Assembly: GCF_003363715.1 (NCBI RefSeq)
Contig: NZ_QREV01000004.1
Coordinates: forward strand, 1 to 64,000
DNA from: Parabacteroides acidifaciens
Lineage (GTDB): Bacteria; Bacteroidota; Bacteroidia; Bacteroidales; Tannerellaceae
DNA: 64,000 bases
Direction of reading: 5' to 3'
Shown: positions 8,892 through 18,475 of the stretch, one piece after another
How positions within the stretch are numbered: position 1 is the stretch's first letter
How the letters are laid out: each line of letters starts with the position of its first letter
Translations under genes and position numbers: made by a program
The notes under the pieces: model-generated
Database searches by the model: none
The model's input: the letters and a program-made list of their open reading frames with translations, nothing else
Told to the model about the DNA's origin: nothing

Positions 8892-11800
8892 ATGCAACAG
8901 AAACAGAATTGTGGCCTTCCCTTGTTGCGGAATGGTTCAATATCTCGAATTACCAAGATTACTTGCGGATTGCTTTTTTGTTTGACGACAGGAGTTTTTG
9001 CCGCCGGTGAGAATGCAGAATTACTAACCTCTAATCGAATCGTGAATGCTGCTCCCGACCAGGCAGGAAAGACTGTAACTATTACGGTGCGGGATGATAT
9101 GGGGCCGGTTGTTGGCGCCAATGTTGTGGTAAAAGGAACAACGAACGGGAATATCTCGGATATGAACGGTTTGGTCGTGTTGGATCATGTCTCCAACAAT
9201 GCGGTATTGGTTGTTTCCTATATCGGCTATGTAACCCAGGAAATCAAAGTCGGAAATCAAAAATCCATTAATGTCAACTTGGTTGAAGACTCACAGGCTT
9301 TGGCCGAAGTCGTCGTTGTCGGTTATGGTACGTTGGATAAGAAACAGGTGACGAGTGCTGTCACTTCTTTGTCAGACAAGGATTTGACTGTCGGTGTCAG
9401 CGGATCTGATATCTCGACGGCATTGCAGGGCAAGATCGGCGGCTTGGTGATGATCAACAATGGTGACCCTAATGCATCGACTACTTTTCAGCTGCGTGGT
9501 ATGACTTCCGTGAAGGCGGGCAAATCACCGCTTATCGTAATTGATGGCTTTCCCGGAGGTGATATCCGCTCCCTGAACCAAAATGATATCAAATCCATCG
9601 ACGTATTGAAAGATGCCTCTGCCGGCGCTATTTACGGTACACGTGCCGCCTCGGGTGTAATCCTGATCACGACAAAGAACGGCGCGAACACGGACGGTAA
9701 AGTCCGGATGACTTATAACACGGAACTTCGCAAGCGCCAGTCCTTTGGAAAGCCAGAAATGCTTTCTGCATCGGAATATGTGGAACATGGTTGCGGTATT
9801 GATTACGGAGATGATGTGGATTGGTGGGATGAACTGTTGGAGAAAGGCAATTTCTCGCAGAAACATAATCTTACACTGGAAGCCGGAACCGATAAAGCGC
9901 AGATATATACCTCTTTTTTCTATGAAGACAATGAAGGTATTTCGATCAATAACTCCCGTAAGGACTATGGCGGACGTATGAACACCAGTTTCAAGATGTT
10001 TGACGACTGGTTGGAAATCCGCGCAAATGTTGACTATCGCCAGGCAGATCGAAACAATAACTATCCGAATTTCCAGCAGGCCCTGCGTAATAACCCGACC
10101 CGCTCGCCGTATGATCCGGAAAGCGAAACTGGCCTGAACGTCTGGACGAACGAATCACTGGATTATAACGTTGTGGCAGATGCCCGCCTGAGTACTTATA
10201 ACGGTCTGGACAAATGGTTCAAACCGGAAGCTACCTTTAAACTGAATGTGAAAGCAATTCCCGGATTATCCCTGCAGCAGGTTCTCGGCTATGAAAACCG
10301 CCAGTGGGAATACCACTATTTCCGTTCCAAGAATCATCGTGATGAGATCAATAACTCCCGCAAAGGATATGCCAAGCTGGAATTTAACAAAACAGAGTAC
10401 CTGACATCGGAAGGTTTTGCTACCTATATCAAGGAGCTCAACGGCGGACACAGTCTGAACGTTGTCGGCGGTTATTCCTATTTTGAAAGAAACGGTGAAA
10501 GCTTTAGCGAAGAGAACTATGATTTCCCGGTAGATGGCGTTAAGTACTGGAATATCGGTTCGGGTACTTACCTGAGCGACGGTAAAGCCGGTATGAACTC
10601 CAAGAAAGAGATTACCGAACGCTTGTTCTCTATCTTTGCACGTGCCAACTATTCCTACCAGGACAAATATATGTTGATGGCTTCTATCCGCCACGAAGGT
10701 TCTTCCAAGTTTGCCGAAGACAATCGTTGGGCTAACTTCTGGGCGTTGTCTGCCGGTTGGCGTATCTCCAATGAAGAGTTTATGAAAGATATCAAGTGGG
10801 TCGACGACTTGAAAGTCCGTTTCGGTTATGGTGTAACCGGTAACAATGACTTTGGTGCCGACTATACCGCTAATACGTTATCTTCAGATGCCGACTGGAT
10901 GCTTCCTAACGGCTTGTGGGCTAAATCATACGGAAAATCCAAGAACCTGAACCTTCAGTTAGGTTGGGAAGAAAAGAAAGAATGGGACGTAGGTCTCGAC
11001 TATTCTCTTTTTGACAACCGCTTGTATGGTAAGTTCGACTACTATCGCCGTAAGATCGACAATATGCTGTATGAAATTAAAGTGCCGCAGCCTCCTTATA
11101 CGCAAGGTAATATGTGGAAGAACATCGGAAGCATGGAAAGTAAGGGATGGGAGTTTGAAGTCGGAGGCGAAATTATCCGCACAAAAGATTTCAGCTGGAG
11201 CTCGAACCTGAATTTAAGCCACAACACGGCTAAAGTTCTGACAATGTCCGGAGATAACACGTACTTGAGCGCTTCCGGTTTCCCTTCTCCGGGTAACCCG
11301 GGAGACGCCCACCGTCTGGAAGCCGGTACGACTATCGGTAGTTTCTACATTTATAAGTTTGCAGGTTTTGACGACGACGGAAACTTCCTGCTGTATAATA
11401 AGAATGGCGAAATAATCCCTGCCGACCAGAAAGTAGAGCAAGACAGAAGATACATGGGTAATTATATGCCTAAGGTGATTTTAGGCTGGAACCATACGCT
11501 GACTTACAAAGAATGGGATTTAGGTATCAATCTGCGTAGCTGGCTGGATTTTGATGTCTATAACACAATTGACATGTATTTCGGTATCCAGGGGGTAGAT
11601 AATTGCAACGTGCTGAAAGACGCTTATGGCAAGTTTAACAATATCAGAGGCGAAAAGCAGCAGTGTGATTATTACTTGGAGGACGGTTCGTTCCTGAAGA
11701 TCGATGCGATCACGTTGGGATATACGCTTCCGCTTCGGAAATATACGAAATTTGTGGATAATCTGCGTGTATATGGCACCGTGCATAATGTTGCGACTAT

Positions 11801-11924
11801 TACAGGATATAGGGGCATTAATCCGGAAGTAAACGTTTCCGGTTGGGAAGGCGGTATCGACTGGTTCAGCGGTATCTATCCGCAAGTGCGCACCTATACA
11901 TTAGGTATTCAGGTTAAGTTCTAA
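8892..11924 (+). CDS. SusC-like TonB-dependent outer-membrane transporter (copy 2)
   Basis: This 1010-aa paralogue of the first SusC has the same order of parts: internal signal segment ending FAAGEN, carboxypeptidase-D-like domain, EVVVVGYG box, plug and barrel. The first 70 residues differ from copy 1 at only about a dozen positions. Divergence increases in barrel segments facing outside, such as the region around residues 250-270 and the last 40 residues. This pattern fits duplication followed by ligand specialisation. The SusD partner follows after 32 bp. No regulator gene (SusR, hybrid two-component system, or ECF sigma/anti-sigma pair) is adjacent, so control is in trans or through the upstream repeats. 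Confidence 0.94.
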   Translation: MQQKQNCGLPLLRNGSISRITKITCGLLFCLTTGVFAAGENAELLTSNRIVNAAPDQAGKTVTITVRDDMGPVVGANVVVKGTTNGNISDMNGLVVLDHVSNNAVLVVSYIGYVTQEIKVGNQKSINVNLVEDSQALAEVVVVGYGTLDKKQVTSAVTSLSDKDLTVGVSGSDISTALQGKIGGLVMINNGDPNASTTFQLRGMTSVKAGKSPLIVIDGFPGGDIRSLNQNDIKSIDVLKDASAGAIYGTRAASGVILITTKNGANTDGKVRMTYNTELRKRQSFGKPEMLSASEYVEHGCGIDYGDDVDWWDELLEKGNFSQKHNLTLEAGTDKAQIYTSFFYEDNEGISINNSRKDYGGRMNTSFKMFDDWLEIRANVDYRQADRNNNYPNFQQALRNNPTRSPYDPESETGLNVWTNESLDYNVVADARLSTYNGLDKWFKPEATFKLNVKAIPGLSLQQVLGYENRQWEYHYFRSKNHRDEINNSRKGYAKLEFNKTEYLTSEGFATYIKELNGGHSLNVVGGYSYFERNGESFSEENYDFPVDGVKYWNIGSGTYLSDGKAGMNSKKEITERLFSIFARANYSYQDKYMLMASIRHEGSSKFAEDNRWANFWALSAGWRISNEEFMKDIKWVDDLKVRFGYGVTGNNDFGADYTANTLSSDADWMLPNGLWAKSYGKSKNLNLQLGWEEKKEWDVGLDYSLFDNRLYGKFDYYRRKIDNMLYEIKVPQPPYTQGNMWKNIGSMESKGWEFEVGGEIIRTKDFSWSSNLNLSHNTAKVLTMSGDNTYLSASGFPSPGNPGDAHRLEAGTTIGSFYIYKFAGFDDDGNFLLYNKNGEIIPADQKVEQDRRYMGNYMPKVILGWNHTLTYKEWDLGINLRSWLDFDVYNTIDMYFGIQGVDNCNVLKDAYGKFNNIRGEKQQCDYYLEDGSFLKIDAITLGYTLPLRKYTKFVDNLRVYGTVHNVATITGYRGINPEVNVSGWEGGIDWFSGIYPQVRTYTLGIQVKF

Positions 11925-11956
11925 TGAGTTGTAAACAGTAAAATGCTAAAAGAAAA

Positions 11957-13672
11957 ATGAAAAGGAATAAATTAAATTATATAGCAGCTGTAGCACTTTT
12001 TCTGGTAGCCGGTGCTTCATGCAGTATTGATCCTACTTACTATTCAGAAGTTGTGCCCGATACGTTTTATGCCTCACAGGAAAATGTCTGGCAACGGTTC
12101 AACCGCCCTTTTACCCATTGGCGCTGGTATCTTGCCCATGATGCACCCCGGTGGAATATGCAGGAGTTCGGTACGGACGAGTTTTGCTTGCCTACGCGCG
12201 GTAGCGACTGGTATAACGGAGGTGTCTTCCAGAAATTCCACCACCATGAATATACCGAAGATATGACCGAGATTGAAACTGGTTGGACAAACTTCGGTAT
12301 GGGCGTTGCATTAGCTTGGGATGCACTGGAAGATCTGGAGAAAATAGATTTCGACGCCTTAGGCTTTAAAGAAGGCGTTCGCGAATCCATGTTGAACCAG
12401 CAAAAGGCACTGGTTGCATCTTTCTACATAGACGGTCTGGATTTCTTCGGAGGCGTTCCTTTGTACACGACGACCCAGACGGAGGCAAAGGGACGTGCCA
12501 CCGCAGAGGAAACATTTAACTTCATCGATTCCCTGCTGACGGAAGCGATTCCGAACCTGCCGTTGAAAGAAGAACTGGGCGGATTTGAAAAGGGTAGTAT
12601 CAACCGCGCTGCCGGTGCGGCTCTGAAGGCCCGCCTGTATTTCAATGCGAAGTCTTATATCGGTAAAGAGATGTTCAGCGAAGCGGCTGTGATTTGCCAG
12701 GATATCCTGGACGGGAAGTATGGCCGGTATGCCTTGGATACGGACTGGACCAATATTTTCGGTTTCGACAATGAAACATCTCCTGAAATTATTTGGTCCG
12801 TGCCGAGTCAGAATGCAAAACTGGAAACAGACGGTATGTTGTGGGCCAACATGGTTCCCTATAACTTCAAGAACTATCTGGGAGGTCTGAAAGACTCCGG
12901 TTCCAACAACGGTTGCTGTCTGATACCCAGCCGTGATCCGGAAGGAAACCTTTACAAGTTCAACCTCGGTAATCCTTACGAATCGTTCAACGATAAGGAC
13001 GTGCGTAAGCAACTCTATGTCTACGAAGGAAACGGTAAATACCGCGGTATGTTTATTGTCGGCGAGCTGAGAAATCCGTTGAATCCGGATTGGGTTTGTA
13101 CGGGCGACCGCGAGTATAAAGACCAGGTGATCGTAGAACGCGACCAGATTGCCTATTTCGCCAAAGTCGGAAAGGAATATGCAAGCGTGAAAGACCTGCC
13201 CTCGACAATCGCTACGGCTGAAGAAAGTTCCGGCGTACGTGTGACGAAGCGCAGTCCGCGTCCGAACCAGGATGAATTCAAGCGTATGTTCGACCCGGAC
13301 GTTCCAATCATCCGTATCGCAGAGATCTATTATATGCTGGCCGAATGTAAGATGCGCGCTGGTGACAAGCAGGCTGCTGCCGATCTGATCAACACCGTCC
13401 GTCGCCGTTATTTTGCTGATGGAGTCGATCCGGATCCCGTAACTGCCGCTAATCTGGATAAATACCGGATGCTGAAAGAATGGATGGTGGAATTCTTGGG
13501 TGAAGGCCGTCGTCGTACGGACCTGATCCGCTGGGATGCTTACGTGACCGAAAACTGGTGGGATCATCAGGCGACAAACAATCCGAACCTGAACCTCTTC
13601 CCGATCCATTACACGATCATCGGAGCTAATAACCTGATCGAACAGAACCCGGGTTATGGCGGCAAAAAATAA
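11957..13672 (+). CDS. SusD/RagB-like surface lipoprotein (copy 2)
   Basis: This 571-aa partner of the second SusC has a lipobox ending GASC and the same SusD signatures as copy 1 (GSINRAAGAALKARLYFNAK, AEIYYMLAECKMRAGDKQ, FLGEGRRRTDLIRW). It is strongly similar to copy 1 throughout. The main differences cluster at residues 275-360 (for example the PYNFKNYLGGLKDSG region and after it), plausibly around the ligand pocket. The operon ends here with a strong terminator; there is no DUF6057/propeller pair after this copy. Confidence 0.94.
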   Translation: MKRNKLNYIAAVALFLVAGASCSIDPTYYSEVVPDTFYASQENVWQRFNRPFTHWRWYLAHDAPRWNMQEFGTDEFCLPTRGSDWYNGGVFQKFHHHEYTEDMTEIETGWTNFGMGVALAWDALEDLEKIDFDALGFKEGVRESMLNQQKALVASFYIDGLDFFGGVPLYTTTQTEAKGRATAEETFNFIDSLLTEAIPNLPLKEELGGFEKGSINRAAGAALKARLYFNAKSYIGKEMFSEAAVICQDILDGKYGRYALDTDWTNIFGFDNETSPEIIWSVPSQNAKLETDGMLWANMVPYNFKNYLGGLKDSGSNNGCCLIPSRDPEGNLYKFNLGNPYESFNDKDVRKQLYVYEGNGKYRGMFIVGELRNPLNPDWVCTGDREYKDQVIVERDQIAYFAKVGKEYASVKDLPSTIATAEESSGVRVTKRSPRPNQDEFKRMFDPDVPIIRIAEIYYMLAECKMRAGDKQAAADLINTVRRRYFADGVDPDPVTAANLDKYRMLKEWMVEFLGEGRRRTDLIRWDAYVTENWWDHQATNNPNLNLFPIHYTIIGANNLIEQNPGYGGKK

Positions 13673-13710
13673 GAAACAATAAATATTCTTTAGGCCTTGA
13701 CATGTGGGGG

Positions 13711-13746
13711 GAGAGACACCGATTGGCTGTCTCTCCTCTTTTTTTT
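13711..13746 (+). terminator. Rho-independent terminator after second SusD
   Basis: GGAGAGACA (13711-13719) pairs perfectly with TGTCTCTCC (13729-13737) across a 9-nt loop. A tail containing an unbroken T run follows at 13740-13746. Confidence 0.85.
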
Positions 13747-13836
13747 CGTTCGGCATGTCTTATTGGTCGAAGAAGCTACTTTTGCGTGAAGGATGTGAAT
13801 GATGATTTAGCGACGTTGTTTTAGGGCTTACGAGGG

Positions 13837-14344
13837 AGCCTTATTGTATAAAACGTGTTTTTTATCTCCAAAAGAGATCCGAAACCGAACAAATGTCGCC
13901 CCACTTTTCAGCTATCAAAAAGGGGCCTTTTCCTATGATCCGGCACCTTATCGCCGTGAAGAGGGACTTTACCCCTCTGATCCGGAACTTTATTGCTCTG
14001 AAGTCGGACTTCATATAGCACAAAGTCAACCATCAGAGCGATGAAGCGTTACTTCACGGCAATTTTCTGCGCACCTCACGGCAACAAGCCTCCAAAATTT
14101 TCTTTGGATATTTGGAACGCCGTCCGCCTTCGTTCGCAAATATTCGATTCTCCGGGAGTTAAGCTTTATCACATTGACGGTGTTTCCGGTTTCCGGCAAT
14201 CAAATTGCACGCTTTTCGGAATGGGCTCGGCACCTCATTTCAGCTATTGTCAGCCGAGCCGGTTAAAACAGTGAAAAGAGTCAATCCAAAATTGATCAGG
14301 ATTTCGGACGAAATAGAAAAATGGCTGAAATAGGGGTTATTGTA
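13837..14344 (+). repeat. 508-bp dispersed intergenic element, copy 1 of 3
   Basis: The element is bounded at both ends by TTATTGTA (13841-13848 and 14337-14344). The right-hand 227 bp, from ATTTGGAACGCC (14110) on, closely match the other two copies: blocks GATTCTCCGGGAGTTAAGC, TTTATCAC and a late TTTCGGACGAAATAGAAAAA. The offset from the left end to ATTTGG is 269 bp in all three copies although the centre has diverged. The centre here holds two related 42-bp units beginning GATCCGG. It lies between the convergent SusD and M64 peptidase genes. Short open frames in it are not conserved in copy 2, so I regard it as non-coding. Confidence 0.85.
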
Positions 14345-14365
14345 TTTTTTTAATTTGCAGAAGGT

Positions 14366-15652
14366 CTAAAATTCTTTATCCGTCAGGAAATCGATCATCC
14401 GTATGATTGCGCGGCTACATGCCGGGCAGAACGGGGCGTAATCGCGCATCATGCAGTGATCCATAGGACGGTAGATACCTTTGGAGATGTAGCCACCGCC
14501 TTCGAATACACCGGCTTTATCCTTGTGTGCTGCGTCGAGTGGGGTCGGAACAGGAGTATTGGCCGGCAACAGGTCTTTCCATTTGCTGTCGAAGTCGACC
14601 AATGTCGTGATGTTCGGTTCCCACGGTTCGTATTTCAGGTTATAAAAATCCTGGTAAGCCACTTCCGAGGAGAAATACTCGTCAGCTAATCCGGCGAAAC
14701 TATGTCCGAATTCGTGTGTAAAGACATCCGGTGTGCGGGCATTATCAGCCGTTCCGCAAGCATAGAAGTTATACATACCGCCACCGCCGTACATATCCGT
14801 ATTGATCAACAGGAAGACCGCATCGCAGGGTACGTTCCAAACGGCATCGCGGATCGGTTTCATATCCTGGGTCGTCAGGTAGCGGTCTACTCCGAACGTG
14901 TAATAGCCGGAGTTGAGAGCCGTGTTCTTGAAAATGCCTTTGCCGGAAATATCTGTGCCTGATTCTTCTGAAACCAGTTCGACAGCCCAGACATTGAAGT
15001 CATTGCGACGTGTTGTGAAAGGAGGTGTTGCGAATAATGCTTCTGTGAAGCGCTTGGCATCGGCTACGAATTTTTCCTGTTCGGCAGCCGTGTAGCCTTC
15101 CGCGATAAAGACGAGGTCTACTTTTTCCGATGAATCCCCGTTATTTTGTATCTGATAGACTTTGTTCTCTTTTAGTTTTCCCCTGTCAATAAAGATACTT
15201 TTCGGATCGACTTCCTGTTTCAGCAGCGGGTGGAACTGCATATCGGCTTTGTCCCGTGCCGTGATTTCTACATAAACGGGAGCTTTTGGATAAGGGATGG
15301 AAGCGCTGTTCGTCCAGGACTGTGTTTCCGTTTTAGCCTGTTCCGTCGAACGCCATTCTTCAAACAAGGTGTTGAAGCCACGTGAATAAATCAACTTATT
15401 GCTCGTTTTGTCATACACGTTAATATAGTAACCGCCATAATTGAACTTGTCGATCAGGTTCTTTACCGGACCGCCCCATGTCGGCTCTTCGCGTAGCTGC
15501 TGGATGGCGGCTGCCTGGAATTTGAGATTACCGCTTAGTGCAAAGTCTACCCGGAGACTTTTCTTTTCAAAATATTTATCGAAGTCATTCTGCGCAAATA
15601 CAGAAATGCTACAGAGAATGGCGATAAGCAAGAGTGAAATCTTTGTTTTCAT
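14366..15652 (-). CDS. Secreted M64-family (IgA peptidase-like) zinc metallopeptidase
   Basis: This 428-aa protein has a clear Sec signal (cleavage after SVFAQ, about residue 21). The zinc-binding motif HEFGHSFAGLADE lies at residues 313-325, matching the extended HExGHxxxGLxDE motif of M64 peptidases. The N-terminal 140 residues form the beta-rich domain usual in Bacteroidales members. M64 includes the IgA1 protease of Clostridium ramosum, but most Bacteroidales homologues have no proven substrate, so IgA cleavage should not be assumed. It is a single gene, transcribed toward the second SusC/D operon. A near-consensus -7 box lies just upstream. Confidence 0.85.
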   Translation of the reverse strand: MKTKISLLLIAILCSISVFAQNDFDKYFEKKSLRVDFALSGNLKFQAAAIQQLREEPTWGGPVKNLIDKFNYGGYYINVYDKTSNKLIYSRGFNTLFEEWRSTEQAKTETQSWTNSASIPYPKAPVYVEITARDKADMQFHPLLKQEVDPKSIFIDRGKLKENKVYQIQNNGDSSEKVDLVFIAEGYTAAEQEKFVADAKRFTEALFATPPFTTRRNDFNVWAVELVSEESGTDISGKGIFKNTALNSGYYTFGVDRYLTTQDMKPIRDAVWNVPCDAVFLLINTDMYGGGGMYNFYACGTADNARTPDVFTHEFGHSFAGLADEYFSSEVAYQDFYNLKYEPWEPNITTLVDFDSKWKDLLPANTPVPTPLDAAHKDKAGVFEGGGYISKGIYRPMDHCMMRDYAPFCPACSRAIIRMIDFLTDKEF

Positions 15653-15685
15653 ATTAGTATGCGTTATATGTGTAATTCATATTCG

Positions 15686-15715
15686 CAAATATAAGGTTTT
15701 TTGTAGAATTGGCAG
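15686..15715 (-). promoter_or_regulatory. Possible promoter of M64 peptidase gene
   Basis: On the minus strand TATATTTG (complement of 15686-15693) matches the -7 consensus TAnnTTTG. CTG sits exactly 19 nt upstream where TTG is expected. The placement is about 35-60 bp before the start codon. Confidence 0.45.
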
Positions 15716-15809
15716 TGACAGCCGACTGCTTTTCCCAAAAAGGTTTGGCGACCAAAACAGAATATACCAAATGAACGGCCAACTGTCAACTGCTTTTCTC
15801 TATTGTGAA

Positions 15810-16442
15810 TCAGTGTTTGCTCAGATATCCGGAAACACCTTCGTTCGTTGCCTTCATCGCGTCTTTGCCTTTCGACCAGTTTGCCGGACAGACTTCGCCG
15901 AACTCTTCGAAGTGCTGCAAGGCGTCTACCATACGGATCGCTTCGTCCACGTTACGTCCTAACGGCAGGTCGTTGATTACATAGTGACGGATTTTGCCCT
16001 CCTTATCGATCAGGAACAGACCCCGGTAAGCAACAGGGGCGCCTGTGGCAACCAGTTCGCCTTCTTCGTTAGTCAGATAGTCGGCTGCCAATACGCCGTA
16101 GTTTTCTGCAATTGTTTTGGAGAAGTCTGCAACGATCGGATATTTCACCCCATGAATACCGCCTTTGTTCTTATCCTGATTCAACCATGCAAAGTGAGAA
16201 AATTCGGAGTCGACGGAGCAGCCGACCACTGCAACATCGCGCTTCTCAAATTCACCCAGCTTTTCCTGGAAAGCGTGAAGCTCGGTCGGACAGACAAACG
16301 TAAAGTCCATCGGATAGAAGAACAGGACGACATATTTCTTCCCTAAGTATTGTTCCAGGGAAAAGTCTTCAACAATCTGATTACCGTTGATAACGGCGGG
16401 AGCATGGAACTCCGGCGCCTTTTTACCTATTAATGCTTTCAT
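15810..16442 (-). CDS. Typical 2-Cys peroxiredoxin (AhpC/TSA family)
   Basis: This 210-aa peroxiredoxin reduces hydrogen peroxide and organic peroxides. The peroxidatic Cys51 is in FVCPTELHAF and the resolving Cys185 is in EVCPANW, so it is a typical 2-Cys enzyme; a GGIHG segment is present near residue 94. I chose the ATG at 16442 (MKALIGKKAPEF), where family homology begins, over the longer open frame that starts 156 bp upstream and adds an unlikely basic extension. No AhpF lies beside it, so the reductant is probably another thioredoxin-like system. The gene is divergent from the histidine kinase at 16607 with 164 bp between the two starts. Confidence 0.93.
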   Translation of the reverse strand: MKALIGKKAPEFHAPAVINGNQIVEDFSLEQYLGKKYVVLFFYPMDFTFVCPTELHAFQEKLGEFEKRDVAVVGCSVDSEFSHFAWLNQDKNKGGIHGVKYPIVADFSKTIAENYGVLAADYLTNEEGELVATGAPVAYRGLFLIDKEGKIRHYVINDLPLGRNVDEAIRMVDALQHFEEFGEVCPANWSKGKDAMKATNEGVSGYLSKH

Positions 16443-16606
16443 ATTACTAATGTGTATTGTGTATTTAATATTGTCATAACAAAGTATATGCTTCCTTTGT
16501 TCCTTGGGACTTTTTCTTTTGGTAATGTTATTTAAGTCCAATATGTGTCCATTGTATTCAAACTTTGATTTACTTTGCATAAATCCTATACAAAACACAG
16601 AATATC

Positions 16607-18460
16607 ATGGATGAGACTTCAGCTAAACAAATACTTTTAACAGACTTCTTTACTTATTATCCGGCAGGGGGAGCCTTGTATGACAGTGAGGGAGCTTTGT
16701 TGGAAATAAATAAAATCATGTACGAGAAGTTTGCTATTACGGATAAGCATGATTTCGTGTTGAATAATCTTTTTGAAACGGATTATTTATCAGACTTGCA
16801 GAAGAATCATCTGAGGAGTGGAAGTGTGTTGGCGGGTAATCAGCCGCTTGGATATTCCATTATTCCGGGGTTTGACAGCGAGGGGAATACTATCGGTTAC
16901 ACCTTGTTGTTGACTGATACCGAATCTTACAATCCGGATCGGGATATGATGCGGTATGACAGCAAGATGAAGGAACTGAAAGATATTTCGGATAAGGTCG
17001 CCCAGTCTGTCCCCGATACGATCCTTTTGATTAATAATCAGTTGGTGGTAGAACGTATTATCACTTATGCTTCCGAAACTTGCATTACGCCGGAGGCCTT
17101 GAACCGTCGTATAGATGACCTTCCCGGATTTATCTATCCCGAAGCCATAAAAAGGAAGATCGCTTCTGTTGTTCAAAAGAGCCTGGACACTTCGGAAACG
17201 GCCAATATGGAATTTTCAATTCCCGGGCACGATGCACCGGTTGTCTATTTTAAGTTGAGGCTGGTCCCGATTCAGCACAAATATGTGGTGGCTTATATCC
17301 GGAATGTCTCGGATATGGTGGAGAAGGAAAAGGAAAACCGGCATTTGTCTCACCAACTATCCGAAAGCCGCAGCATGATGGAACTTGCTCTACGGAACAG
17401 CCATATTTCGACTTATTCTTTTAATTTCGACTTGTTCCGCGCCTGTGATAAGGAGAGTTGCAATCATTGCTTTCAGTTTTACGGTGCAAATAACGAATTG
17501 TTGGAACGAAACCGGTATATCTGCCGTGCCTTGTCTGTGTTGCGCCATCCGGAAGACCGGCAGGACTTCTTTCTTTTGTTCAATGAGATCCGCGATAAGA
17601 ACCTGGAGGAACATTCGGTTAACTTCCGTTTGAAAAACGATTATGATGATCAATACCGGAGTTATGAAGTTATCGGTAAAGCGTTGGAAAAGGATGCTGA
17701 AGGCAAAACGAATCTGATTGTCGGTTGCGTGATCGATAACCAGAAACATGTGGAATATGAAAATTCACTGATTAAAGCCAAAGAGAAAGCTGAAAACGCT
17801 GATCTGCTGAAATCGACATTTCTTGCAAATATGACACATGAGATCCGTACTCCTTTGAATGCGATTGTCGGCTTTTCCGATCTGTTGAGTCTGGAAGAAG
17901 ATCCTGAGCTTCGGGAGACTTATACGGGACTGATCAAGGCAAACAACGAATTGCTTCTAAACCTGATCAATGATGTCTTGGACATATCGAAAATCGAGTC
18001 CGATATGCTGACATTTACTTATACAGATGTTCATTTGCCTTCGATGATGCATGAAATACATCAGACGATGCAATTTCGTGTCCCGGAAAACGTCATGCTG
18101 ATATTGGACCCTTGTCCGGTAATAACTTTAAATGCAGATAAAAACAGGGTTATGCAAGTGCTGATCAATTTACTGACGAATGCAACCAAATACACGGAGA
18201 AAGGAAATATCCGCTTCGGTTATGGTATCCGGCGTAACTTTGTCCGCTTTTATGTTACCGATACAGGCCGGGGCATCCCGAAATCCGAATTGGGAAATAT
18301 CTTCGGCCGTTTTGTCCAGTTGAAAGGAAATAAACAGGGGATCGGTTTGGGCTTGGCCATCTGTAAAGGGCTGGTAAGTAAAATGGGAGGAACGATATCC
18401 GCTACTTCTGATGTGGGAAAAGGATCGACGTTTAGTTTTACGTTACCGTTAAATCCGTGA
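16607..18460 (+). CDS. Soluble PAS-domain sensor histidine kinase
   Basis: This 617-aa kinase has no transmembrane helix or signal peptide, so sensing is cytoplasmic. Two or three PAS-like regions (about 1-110, 130-235 and 260-380) precede HisKA, with phosphoacceptor His411 in FLANMTHEIRTPLNA, and an HATPase domain to the end (DTGRGIP and GIGLGLAICKGL boxes). There is no receiver domain and no response regulator next to it. A CDKESCNHC cluster at residues 280-288 may bind a metal or sense redox, which would fit its position opposite a peroxiredoxin gene; that is speculation. It is followed after 15 bp by the SGNH hydrolase. Confidence 0.88.
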   Translation: MDETSAKQILLTDFFTYYPAGGALYDSEGALLEINKIMYEKFAITDKHDFVLNNLFETDYLSDLQKNHLRSGSVLAGNQPLGYSIIPGFDSEGNTIGYTLLLTDTESYNPDRDMMRYDSKMKELKDISDKVAQSVPDTILLINNQLVVERIITYASETCITPEALNRRIDDLPGFIYPEAIKRKIASVVQKSLDTSETANMEFSIPGHDAPVVYFKLRLVPIQHKYVVAYIRNVSDMVEKEKENRHLSHQLSESRSMMELALRNSHISTYSFNFDLFRACDKESCNHCFQFYGANNELLERNRYICRALSVLRHPEDRQDFFLLFNEIRDKNLEEHSVNFRLKNDYDDQYRSYEVIGKALEKDAEGKTNLIVGCVIDNQKHVEYENSLIKAKEKAENADLLKSTFLANMTHEIRTPLNAIVGFSDLLSLEEDPELRETYTGLIKANNELLLNLINDVLDISKIESDMLTFTYTDVHLPSMMHEIHQTMQFRVPENVMLILDPCPVITLNADKNRVMQVLINLLTNATKYTEKGNIRFGYGIRRNFVRFYVTDTGRGIPKSELGNIFGRFVQLKGNKQGIGLGLAICKGLVSKMGGTISATSDVGKGSTFSFTLPLNP

Positions 18461-18475
18461 TAATCATTAAATGTC

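Noticed and set aside
12359-13756. 465-codon minus-strand frame opposite the second SusD
   Set aside because: It is antisense to a well-supported SusD gene, has no recognisable domain, and is a shadow of its codon pattern.
14041-14274. Open frame in repeat copy 1 sharing WNA-RLR and DSPGVKLYH with a frame in copy 3
   Set aside because: The same frame has an in-frame TGA in copy 2, and the similarity follows from the shared DNA. No ribosome-binding site or signal supports translation.
15810-16598. Longer peroxiredoxin with a 52-residue extension
   Set aside because: The extension is not family-like; homology starts at MKALIGKKAPEF, encoded from 16442.
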